This document shows positions 36,481-43,818 of a stretch of 64,000 nucleotides of DNA, in pieces. Under the pieces are notes generated by a model. That model was given only the letters and a program-made list of their open reading frames with translations. It did no database searches and was not told the DNA's origin. This DNA is from Thiodiazotropha sp040506705 (GTDB lineage: Bacteria > Pseudomonadota > Gammaproteobacteria > Chromatiales > Chromatiaceae): NCBI GenBank assembly GCA_040506705.1, contig JBEVWG010000002.1, positions 62,001 to 126,000 of the forward strand, read 5' to 3'. Each line of letters begins with the position of its first letter. Position 1 is the first letter of the stretch. A program made the translations under genes and the position numbers.

Positions 36481-36496
36481 GGCGTAATCCAAGAAT

Positions 36497-37024
36497 TCAC
36501 TCTCCGTACTCACCCTCCCCGTCCAACTCACTTCCAGCCCAATCCAAGGGATAGACGCCCTGCCTTACAAACTTGTGAAACGTGGAATAGGGCCAATCCC
36601 TCACCCGCTTCACCAAACCATGTTTTACCGGATTGAAATGGATGTACTCGATATGGCGCCTGAAATCCTCTTCATCTCGAATCCTGTGCTCCCAATAACG
36701 CCGCTGCCACAGGTTGTATTCACCCTTTGAATTTTTAGAAAGCGCTACTCCTCCCTTCACCAAGGTACGGGTGAAACGGCCCTTGATCTGACGCCATCGC
36801 CCTGCATAGTCACCATCATCCGCTGGCAGTGTCCACACTGTGTGAAGGTGCTCCGGCAAAACCACGAAAGCGTCGATACGGAACGGATGCTCCTCCCTTG
36901 CTCGCTTTACAACCAAGCGCAATTCATCGATCCTTTCAACCAGCGTACTAACTTGCCTGTTACGCAATGTCACAGTGAAGAAATAGGTACCGCCGGCCAC
37001 ACGGCTTCGTCGATAGCTCACCAT
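36497..37024 (-). CDS. REP-associated tyrosine transposase (RAYT)
   Basis: 175 residues, Y1/HUH (IS200-like) superfamily. The N-terminus MVSYRRSRVAGGTYFFTVTLRN and the HUH metal motif EHLHTVW (about 72-78) are typical. The C-terminal part with RRYWEHRIRDEEDFRRHIEYIHFNPVKHGLV carries the catalytic Tyr region. I chose ATG 37024 because AAGGAG lies 7 nt upstream and relatives begin here; longer starts at 37051 and 37084 are possible. Its REP substrates flank it on both sides. Single-copy RAYTs are domesticated transposases that spread REP elements. No frameshift is visible. Confidence 0.93.
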   Translation of the reverse strand: MVSYRRSRVAGGTYFFTVTLRNRQVSTLVERIDELRLVVKRAREEHPFRIDAFVVLPEHLHTVWTLPADDGDYAGRWRQIKGRFTRTLVKGGVALSKNSKGEYNLWQRRYWEHRIRDEEDFRRHIEYIHFNPVKHGLVKRVRDWPYSTFHKFVRQGVYPLDWAGSELDGEGEYGE

Positions 37025-37130
37025 AAATGCACTCCTTTGCAGTTTTGACATGGATGGAATCAGGGAGTCACGATCGGTAAACATCTTCAGCTACAAGTTC
37101 TTGTTACACCGGCATGACATCTGGCCACAG

Positions 37131-37198
37131 TTCCCGGATTACGCTCCGCTCCATCCAGGCTACAGCAGTCTAGCCTGGATGGAGTGCGACGGAATCCG
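37131..37198. repeat. Inverted REP pair (BIME) upstream of the RAYT gene
   Basis: CCGGATTACGCTCCGCTCCA..CCAGGCTA (37134-37162) faces TAGCCTGGATGGAGTGCGAC..GGAATCCG (37171-37198). The arms are complementary with few mismatches. Same REP class as the array at 35456-36480. Confidence 0.85.
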
Positions 37199-37435
37199 AA
37201 AGTGTTAACATTTCAAACGGTGACTCTCCTGGAATCGCAGTCAAACTTTGGTCACTCGATCTCTGTTTTTTCTTAGGTATTATTGGTTTATGATCAGACA
37301 ACCCGACTTAGACCGGCTTAATCATACTTTGAGGGTTTCTAAGTAGTGACCAGAAACAGTATGATTCGTTTATCAAAATTTCACATCTCACCATATATAA
37401 GTAACTCACAAACACCAACAAGAGCCCATAACGCT

Positions 37436-38149
37436 ATGAACCTGTTACGACTTGCGATCACGTTACTGATTCTCTACCCCATCGTATCTGTTTCCCAGGA
37501 GAACCCAGCAGCTGAGAGCGTTCAGCCCAAACTGGTTGTTATCGGCGCCTCTTATGCTGAAAACTGGCCAATCGAGAGGATCGGCTGTCTTGATGTCTTA
37601 AACAGTGGCATCAATGGGCAGGTCTCCACCGAGGTTCTAGAGCGTTTTCAGAAAGATGCTCTGGAGGTCAATCCAAAGGCTGTACTGATCTGGGGATTTA
37701 TTAACGACTTCTCCAACAACTCCCGTGAAGTTGCCGATGAAACCAGAGAGACCGCCATTCGGAATATCGAGGCGATGGCTGAAGCAGCCCACAAGGCCGG
37801 TGTTATTCCAGTATTGGCAACAGAGGTCACTATGGGTGCGCCGGATTCACTCATCGACAACCTGATGGGGTGGATTGGATCGATCAGAGGTAAACAGAGC
37901 TTTCAACAATATATCAGCAGCAATGTCATGGCGGCCAATGAGTGGATGCGGGGATACGCAAAACAAAAAAGTTTCCCTCTATTGGACATCGAGAAACTGA
38001 TGACCAATGAAGAGGGCAATCGCAAGGCTGGTTATTTCACGCAAGATCTCTCACATATCACTGACAAGGCCTACCAGGACCTGGATGCTTACGCGATACC
38101 GGCTCTGGAGAAAGATCTGATAAAACCCTATCACTTATGCTCTGAGTAG
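37436..38149 (+). CDS. Secreted SGNH/GDSL-like hydrolase
   Basis: 237 residues from ATG 37436, with signal peptide MNLLRLAITLLILYPIVSVS. The SGNH blocks are recognisable: GASYAENW (nucleophile Ser), NSGINGQVS (Gly block), GFINDFSNN (Asn block) and DLSHIT (Asp/His block). The fold resembles periplasmic esterases or carbohydrate deacetylases; the substrate is unknown. A longer reading to a GTG at 37346 adds residues before the signal peptide and is unlikely. Confidence 0.82.
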   Translation: MNLLRLAITLLILYPIVSVSQENPAAESVQPKLVVIGASYAENWPIERIGCLDVLNSGINGQVSTEVLERFQKDALEVNPKAVLIWGFINDFSNNSREVADETRETAIRNIEAMAEAAHKAGVIPVLATEVTMGAPDSLIDNLMGWIGSIRGKQSFQQYISSNVMAANEWMRGYAKQKSFPLLDIEKLMTNEEGNRKAGYFTQDLSHITDKAYQDLDAYAIPALEKDLIKPYHLCSE

Positions 38150-38225
38150 TTGGAAGACCCTCGACTCACTTAAGAGTCGAGGGGACATCTTATTAACCCG
38201 CTACCTTATTAGACATGTTCAGGGC

Positions 38226-38696
38226 TCAAATAGAAACGCCCTGGCAATTTGTGGAGTAGATCGCGGTAACACGGTCTTTGGTGACCCGAACAGAATCAAC
38301 ATCGAGTTCCAGGGATTGAGGTATACCTGACTCGTGACGGAGCGTCGGATGAGGCTGACGATTCTTCCCCATCACATAGACCCTGTCGCCCAAGACTGCC
38401 TGCAAGGCACGAAAGCTACCTTTTGATTTAATGCCTCTTGCATTCAAATCATGCACAACCTGGTTGATATCTTCCAGCCGATAGACCCGACCATCCTCTT
38501 CCTGGTAGAGGGTATGTGTATTACCTTGGGCATCAAGACCAACCACCTTCTCTACCACCACCAGGGTATCCGGCCCATGGTTGGATAGTGCGTCTGCTTT
38601 GCCTAAAACCTGCTCATCAGCAGACAGGAGTGAAACCTGTAACAACCCAAACACCACTATTGCGAAACTTCGTACTAAACTCGTATAGTGCTTCAT
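38226..38696 (-). CDS. Secreted protein of unknown function
   Basis: 156 residues from ATG 38696, preceded by GGAGG. Signal peptide about 1-26 (RSFAIVVFGLLQVSLLSADEQ). The mature part is beta-rich with short repeats of the form VVEKVVGLDAQGNTHTLYQ, YRLEDINQVVHDLNARGI, DRVYVMGK and DRVTAIYSTNCQGVSI; a single cysteine lies near the C-terminus. I recognise no family. Convergent with the SGNH hydrolase gene. Confidence 0.65.
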   Translation of the reverse strand: MKHYTSLVRSFAIVVFGLLQVSLLSADEQVLGKADALSNHGPDTLVVVEKVVGLDAQGNTHTLYQEEDGRVYRLEDINQVVHDLNARGIKSKGSFRALQAVLGDRVYVMGKNRQPHPTLRHESGIPQSLELDVDSVRVTKDRVTAIYSTNCQGVSI

Positions 38697-39101
38697 TTTT
38701 GCCTCCAATACCCGAGATCCGGGCATTCAATTCAATGCCAAATAGACACTGATGTGTAACTTGATTACATATCATCTGTATTCAAATTAGCCCTGAAAGC
38801 TTAAACGAACCTTAAAATAAGGGAAACATTTCCCAAAGTGTGAACAAATACTTAAGCCTTAATTAAGACTTAAGGAACCGATGAGCAAGTCGTGGCTCGA
38901 CATCTAGTGTACTTCGTCATAGATTCTGTACCATTCAGCGAGTCTGGAAGGGGTTAGCCGCGCCCCGGAGGGAGTCGCCCCAATACGCCAGCTCTGCGTT
39001 GCCGATCTCCTCGCTTGCTTTATACTCATTGCAACCACCGAATTGGATCTATCAGCCAGAGTATGATTGTCAATCATCTTGAAAGGTTAAAAAAATATAG
39101 C
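38697..39101. promoter_or_regulatory. Divergent intergenic region
   Basis: About 400 bp between two divergently transcribed genes for exported proteins. It contains the TTAAG-rich stretch at 38850-38875 and repeat copy d. No confident promoter was assigned. Confidence 0.35.
38904..38918. repeat. Dispersed short repeat CTAGTGTRSYKCGTC, copy d
   Basis: CTAGTGTACTTCGTC in the roughly 400-bp region upstream of the PEGA/SHOCT lipoprotein gene. Confidence 0.5.
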
Positions 39102-39689
39102 ATGACTACCCAAGTATCGGCCCGCATAGGGGGTCTTTTAATTTTGTTCTCGCAACTACAATCCTGTACCGGCATCGGCGAACTACACGGTGAGATGCCT
39201 TTGCATATAGAAACCATACCCAGTGGCGCAACTGTCTATATCATGGAGAAGGCGATTGGAGAGACCCCTATCGATATTACACAAAGCCAGCTCTATCCCC
39301 CTGCTTATGAATCGAGCAAGAGAGATCTGTATGGCAAGATTAATATCCGCAAAAGAGAGTGCGATGATTACACTCAACGGGTGAAATACCAGGATTTCAC
39401 CAAGGGCTTGAAGATCCAACTGGTGTGTGGCGAGTTATCTGCAAAGCGTGAAATAATCGAGCAAGATGAGACTAAACCTGCCGATGCTGAAAACAGACCG
39501 GTTGAAAAAAATGAACGGGTCGAAGAACAACCCAAGGCATTAAATAACTCTGAGAATAAGGCAAAACAAACCATCTCTGATAACAGCATCAAGCAGCGCT
39601 TGATACGACTTGAGAGTTTGCATCAGGAGAATCTTATCAGTGATGAGGAGTATCAGTCAGCCCGCAAGAAAATCCTCAGCGAACTATAA
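39102..39689 (+). CDS. Lipoprotein with PEGA-like and C-terminal SHOCT domains
   Basis: 195 residues from ATG 39102. N-terminal lipoprotein signal (ARIGGLLILFSQLQSC). A short PEGA-like unit (LHIETIPSGATVYIMEKAIGETPIDIT) is followed by a charged, Glu/Lys-rich linker (about 115-160) and a C-terminal SHOCT motif (IKQRLIRLESLHQENLISDEEYQSARKKIL). SHOCT domains are short helical pairs often at protein ends; their role is oligomerisation or binding. An ATG at 39063 would give a longer leader. Downstream, the gene's last codons are partly duplicated. Confidence 0.75.
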   Translation: MTTQVSARIGGLLILFSQLQSCTGIGELHGEMPLHIETIPSGATVYIMEKAIGETPIDITQSQLYPPAYESSKRDLYGKINIRKRECDDYTQRVKYQDFTKGLKIQLVCGELSAKREIIEQDETKPADAENRPVEKNERVEEQPKALNNSENKAKQTISDNSIKQRLIRLESLHQENLISDEEYQSARKKILSEL

Positions 39690-39964
39690 CGGTCATCCTC
39701 AACCTGATCAGCCTTTATTGGTGGAGCAGGGTCTCACTCTACATCTAACAGTGTCCGCTATGGCATAGCACTTGGTGGGGCATGGCCCCACCCTACGCAC
39801 TGTCTATTTTGTTGGGGTACCAGTCAGGCCGTAAGAAAATCCTCTGCGAACTATATTGGTCAACCTGTACTTGATCAGTCCTTGGTGGTGGAGCAGAGTC
39901 TCACTCTATGATCTAACAGTGTCCGCTATGGCATAGCACTTGGTGGGGCATGGCCCCACCCTAC
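39651..39964. repeat. Tandem duplication covering the 3' end of the SHOCT gene
   Basis: Copy 1 (39651-39796) begins at codon YQSARKKILSEL and runs through the stop to the palindrome GGTGGGGCATGGCCCCACC. Copy 2 (39818-39964) repeats it with about 85-90% identity by eye; there the coding remnant reads YQSGRKKILCEL without a stop at the same place. Confidence 0.8.
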
Positions 39965-40005
39965 CTGTCCTTATAGGCGTAGGGTGGGGCCATGCCCCAC
40001 CAATA
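39775..40005. repeat. Three REP-like palindromes with GGGGCATGGCCCC / GGGGCCATGCCCC core
   Basis: Located at about 39774-39796, 39941-39964 and, in the reverse sense, 39978-40003 (GTAGGGTGGGGCCATGCCCC). They are related to the palindrome at 23050-23086 and lie between the SHOCT gene and a convergent cytochrome gene. They could terminate both transcripts. Confidence 0.65.
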
Positions 40006-40079
40006 CAATGTTAATCATGCTGAGTAGCTTATCTTTATACTTCAGGCCTCAGCGATAAACGGATTCAAAAAGTAATCAG

Positions 40080-40730
40080 CTATTTTTTCGAAAGTAATCT
40101 TATGTAGCTGACAACCCCTTCGATCTCCTCTTCAGAGAGAATACCCTTCCAACCGGGCATCAAAGTTTTGCCTGGTGTCCCATAGGTGATCACTTCAGTC
40201 AAATAGCTATTTGGTTGCTTATCCATCTCAACACTGTTGGTGTGATTCTTCGCTTTCATAGACAACAATTCTGTCAACGGGCCATCGCCCTCTCCAGTTC
40301 TGCCATGACAGGCTGCACACTTTGCCATATAAACCTGCTGACCCACTTCGGGATCACCAGTCAAAGCATGCTTTGATTTTTGCAGAAAACGGATATAGGC
40401 AATCAGAGAATGTATTTGATTCTCAGGCATTGCCAACCCCCATTTTGGCATCTCGCTTTTCTCTGTACCGTGCTTGATGGTACCTTTGATCAGACCAAAC
40501 AAGCGGGCATCATCGGTTTTGCCGTTAGTGGTAAGGTCTTCTGGCTCAGAGTCCAGTTTTTTTGCCAGGGGACCATCTCCTTTACCGCTGACACCATGAC
40601 ATAAAAAACAGGTTTTATTAAACAGGGTGTACCCTTCATAGGCACTTGCCGCTAAAACTGATGTTGAAATCAGACACAACGCACTGAACATCACTGCGAA
40701 CTCGACAACTCTAGTAACAATTCTACTCAT
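40080..40730 (-). CDS. Di-haem c-type cytochrome
   Basis: 216 residues. A signal peptide (about 1-28, ending SVLAAS) is followed by two class I cytochrome domains: CFLCH (about 41-45) with distal MPKWG, and CAACH (about 138-142) with distal LMPGW. Each domain carries the GKGDGPL or GEGDGPL and DL/N patterns typical of the c4/SoxX-like diheme class. Start ATG 40730 has GAGGA 7 nt upstream. It lies about 90 bp downstream of the cytochrome-porin gene and is probably co-transcribed, so it may carry electrons across the periplasm for it. Confidence 0.9.
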   Translation of the reverse strand: MSRIVTRVVEFAVMFSALCLISTSVLAASAYEGYTLFNKTCFLCHGVSGKGDGPLAKKLDSEPEDLTTNGKTDDARLFGLIKGTIKHGTEKSEMPKWGLAMPENQIHSLIAYIRFLQKSKHALTGDPEVGQQVYMAKCAACHGRTGEGDGPLTELLSMKAKNHTNSVEMDKQPNSYLTEVITYGTPGKTLMPGWKGILSEEEIEGVVSYIRLLSKK

Positions 40731-40820
40731 GAGTCTATCCTCATAGGTTTCTGACACTCCGCCCTCATGGCGAAGTTATCTGGGTATTGATTCGATAACC
40801 GATTAATAATCAACAGGGCA

Positions 40821-42083
40821 TTAATAGCCGGCAAACAGCTGAAACAGCCATTTACTGTCACGCTCATCGGCACGAGAATCGATACCGCTTCCACTCTCTT
40901 TCACATAATAGAGCTCGAAACGGATATTCTGTGAGAACATATAGTTGCCGCCAATGGTTGTTGCATTGAACTTGTTGTCATCGTCAGAACCATCATCCAA
41001 GGTTCGATAGGCAAGAAATATATTCGCTTTATTAGGCAGCACGCCCAATTGCCCTAGTATCGCAAAAGAATCTGCATCTTCAGCACCATTACACACCCCA
41101 CCATCTGCAAAATGTGTCAAACCGGTATTCGCTGCATCGGTACCTGAACATTGGCCAAAGCTACCGTAGAGCCCCAGCGGCATATTTCCGAGATTACCCT
41201 GCATCTGGGCATCAACCACCCAGCCATCCGTTGGAATAACACTATCATCTCCATGATTTTTCGCTTCAGCATCTCCGCTCCAGACCTGAACGCCAAAACC
41301 GGTATCCCAACTGCCGATAAAAGGGGTATAGGCCGCACGAAAATAGTGGGCCAACCCTGAAGGTTTCACGGTTGTGTTGTTCTCCTCCCAACCAGGCACC
41401 CAGGGGGTATAATTTACAAAATAGTTATGACCTGAAGCCACCAGCGCTATACCCGTCGCTTCACCACTCCCCAAGCCCAAGGCTTGTGCAGCACTGAAAC
41501 CCTTACGCTCTTCTATTGGACGTTGAGAACGCTGTGCTCCGGTATTCAGTAGTTCGAAACCATAACCCGCACCCAATCCGTCAGTTGAAAAGGGTATTAC
41601 ACTCAACTGTGTTGCGCCAAATTTGGCCACATTAAAGTGCACCTTAGTGGAGAGAAACGAGCTGCCATCCAACAAGCCGAGCTCCATAAGAAATCCAGCG
41701 TCCTTGGCCAACTTGCCACCTACCAGCAAGGCGGCTTCATCAGGCCACTCAATCCGGCCATAGTCGCTGCCTTCATCTGTATTGCCGTTGGTTTTCTGAT
41801 AGCGAAGCTTGGTTACTACCGAGGCATTCAGCATCAGTGGCAAAGAGATATCATCTCCCTCAATCAGACCCTGGCCACCGGTAAGTGTGTACCCCCCAGC
41901 TCGAAACGAACGCCCAAATGAGTTCAGTGCAGGAAAGTGTTGGAAATGACAAGCGGTACAAGGCATGCTGGTTTGACGGGCAAACGCCGGTACTGCGGCT
42001 GCTTGCTCGTTTACCACCAAACCACCCAAGAGTAGTAACAGGCACAAAGCTGTGCGATGTAGGTTTGCGAGGTTCAGACTCAT
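40821..42083 (-). CDS. Putative Cyc2-like monohaem cytochrome fused to an outer-membrane beta-barrel
   Basis: 420 residues from ATG 42083 (GGGAGA upstream). The signal peptide (about 1-28) is followed by AVPAFARQTSMPCTACHFQHFPALNSFGRSFRAGGYTLTGG, containing one haem motif CTACH at about residue 43. The rest (about 90-420) is a run of amphipathic beta-strands rich in Gly, Asp and aromatic residues. It ends LFQLFAGY, with the aromatic C-terminus usual for outer-membrane porins. The layout matches Cyc2-type cytochrome-porins used for extracellular iron oxidation. I cannot confirm orthology, as a related family of unknown donor exists. Partner: the di-haem cytochrome downstream. Confidence 0.72.
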   Translation of the reverse strand: MSLNLANLHRTALCLLLLLGGLVVNEQAAAVPAFARQTSMPCTACHFQHFPALNSFGRSFRAGGYTLTGGQGLIEGDDISLPLMLNASVVTKLRYQKTNGNTDEGSDYGRIEWPDEAALLVGGKLAKDAGFLMELGLLDGSSFLSTKVHFNVAKFGATQLSVIPFSTDGLGAGYGFELLNTGAQRSQRPIEERKGFSAAQALGLGSGEATGIALVASGHNYFVNYTPWVPGWEENNTTVKPSGLAHYFRAAYTPFIGSWDTGFGVQVWSGDAEAKNHGDDSVIPTDGWVVDAQMQGNLGNMPLGLYGSFGQCSGTDAANTGLTHFADGGVCNGAEDADSFAILGQLGVLPNKANIFLAYRTLDDGSDDDNKFNATTIGGNYMFSQNIRFELYYVKESGSGIDSRADERDSKWLFQLFAGY

Positions 42084-42819
42084 TAATTTCTCCCATTTTG
42101 AAAATATGGGCCAGGCTGTATGCACTGAGATCCGATGTTCAAGCCATACTACGGAACAACGCCTCACTGACACCCCATATCCAGCCCAGCAGTTACTGCT
42201 CTCAAATAGCTCTTCTTAATTGGAGGCTGGAGCAGTTAATCCAGAATGGTCGAAGTGTTTTTTATAAAGCACAGGTAAACAAGCTGGCCAGATTGGCCAG
42301 AAAAAACCTGCTTACCTGAAATATTTAGAGTCGTACTTGTAATCAGCGGCAATCGCCCGTAATCGACATACCATGAAACAGCTGTATGGCATGCCGTTCA
42401 CGCAAACCCCTTATTATTATTTTCTGCACGACACAGAACACCCCAATCCATACTCACACGTTTCACTGATTGTTGCTGCCTTGACGCTCACTACAGATTC
42501 AAAGAACCAATAACACCCAAGGCATGAATATTTCTAATTGTGAAACAGTTAATAGAAACCCTACCAATATGACTGTTTTATTATTATGGGCAGATACCCT
42601 ACTTTTGGTGGGTAGCAATACCCCTACACCCCACCGCAAGAAAGATTGCTTTCTTCATCTTCATCAGCAACGAACCCCACTAATGTTTGGAATCATCAGA
42701 AGAATTTACCGCTTGACGCTATTTTTCATTCAAAACCAACCCCATTTTTTCTAACGAGCCTAAACTTCGCTAATATCAACCTATAGAGAAAGATATAACC
42801 AACAAGCGGGCCAACAGCC
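42084..42819. other. Gene-free region upstream of the cytochrome-porin gene and the DUF6116 gene
   Basis: About 735 bp, the largest gap besides the BIME array. Contains the hairpin CTGGCCAGATTGGCCAG at 42284-42300 and AT-rich sequence. It should carry the promoters of both divergent units. No gene was recognised. Confidence 0.45.
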
Positions 42820-43038
42820 ATGCACTCGATACCGTTTATTGCCGCATTTTTGAAATTCGCAGACAAACTTCGCTTTCGACAGCTTTTCCTGCTTACTGCC
42901 AGCCTTTTCTTTCTAGACCTGTTAATTCCGGATTTTATTCCTTTTGCCGATGAACTGATCCTCGGGCTGCTTACCCTGTTATTCGCATCCTGGCGAAAAC
43001 CAAAGCAGGAACAACAGGTCATAGAAAAGGAGGAGTAG
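42820..43038 (+). CDS. DUF6116-type small membrane protein
   Basis: 72 residues. Two hydrophobic stretches (about 1-35 and 40-60) with the pattern FIAAFLKFADKLRFRQLFLLTASLFFLDLLIPDFIPFADELILGLLTLLFASWR, matching the DUF6116 family of small inner-membrane proteins. Ends with a charged tail. It is 44 bp upstream of the ABC transporter gene and may be co-transcribed. Confidence 0.75.
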   Translation: MHSIPFIAAFLKFADKLRFRQLFLLTASLFFLDLLIPDFIPFADELILGLLTLLFASWRKPKQEQQVIEKEE

Positions 43039-43082
43039 AGGAGACTGAAGCTGATCTATACTTCTATCACATGGAGTAAGTC

Positions 43083-43814
43083 GTGAACTATTCAGGATCC
43101 ACAAAACCCTCAGAGATCACCCTGCAAGGTCAGGGGCTGACCAAGGTTTACCACACCGGCAGTGTCGATGTGCATGCCTTGAGAGGGGTGGACCTACAAC
43201 TCAGGGAAGGTGAGCTGGTAGTACTGCTTGGCCCCTCCGGCAGTGGTAAATCGACACTACTCAACATCCTCGGCGGTTTGGATACGCCGAGCAGTGGTGA
43301 GGTCTATTTTCGCGATATGCAGATCACCACCGGTGATGAATCCACGCTGACCAGATACCGGCGGGATCATGTCGGTTTCGTATTTCAGTTCTACAATCTC
43401 ATTCCCAGTCTCACTGCTCAGGAGAATGTCTCCCTGGTGACCGAGATTGCCACTCAGCCGATGGATCCAGCCGAGGCCCTCGCTTTGGTTGGCCTGGGTG
43501 AACGTCTGAATCATTTTCCCGCGCAACTCTCAGGGGGGGAACAACAGCGAGTTGCCATTGCCAGGGCCATCGCAAAACGACCCGATGTTCTACTCTGTGA
43601 TGAGCCAACCGGCGCTTTAGACAGCCATACCGGTATTCTGGTGCTGGAGGCGATTGAGCGGGTCAACCGGGAGATGGGTACCACCACTGCTGTCATTACC
43701 CACAATAGTGTTATTGGCGGCATGGCAGACCGGGTACTTCACTTTGGTGACGGCCGGGTTGTAAACAGTGAGCAGAACAGCAGCCGACAGCAGGCTAATG
43801 AGTTAAGTTGGTAA
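43083..43814 (+). CDS. ABC transporter ATP-binding protein, MacB/LolD type
   Basis: 243 residues. Walker A GPSGSGKST (about 51-59), Q-loop FVFQFYNLIPSLTAQENV, signature LSGGEQQRVAIARAIAKRP, Walker B VLLCDEPTGALD and the switch His in VITHNS. The start is GTG 43083 with GGAG upstream; no nearby ATG fits. It precedes the permease by 5 bp. This subfamily powers export or extraction of lipoproteins, peptides or antibiotics by FtsX-like permeases. Confidence 0.95.
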   Translation: MNYSGSTKPSEITLQGQGLTKVYHTGSVDVHALRGVDLQLREGELVVLLGPSGSGKSTLLNILGGLDTPSSGEVYFRDMQITTGDESTLTRYRRDHVGFVFQFYNLIPSLTAQENVSLVTEIATQPMDPAEALALVGLGERLNHFPAQLSGGEQQRVAIARAIAKRPDVLLCDEPTGALDSHTGILVLEAIERVNREMGTTTAVITHNSVIGGMADRVLHFGDGRVVNSEQNSSRQQANELSW

Positions 43815-43818
43815 ACCA

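Noticed and set aside
41885..42319. 144-residue plus-strand frame over the start of the cytochrome-porin gene
   Set aside because: It overlaps the real gene's signal peptide and haem motif on the other strand and has no recognisable domain.
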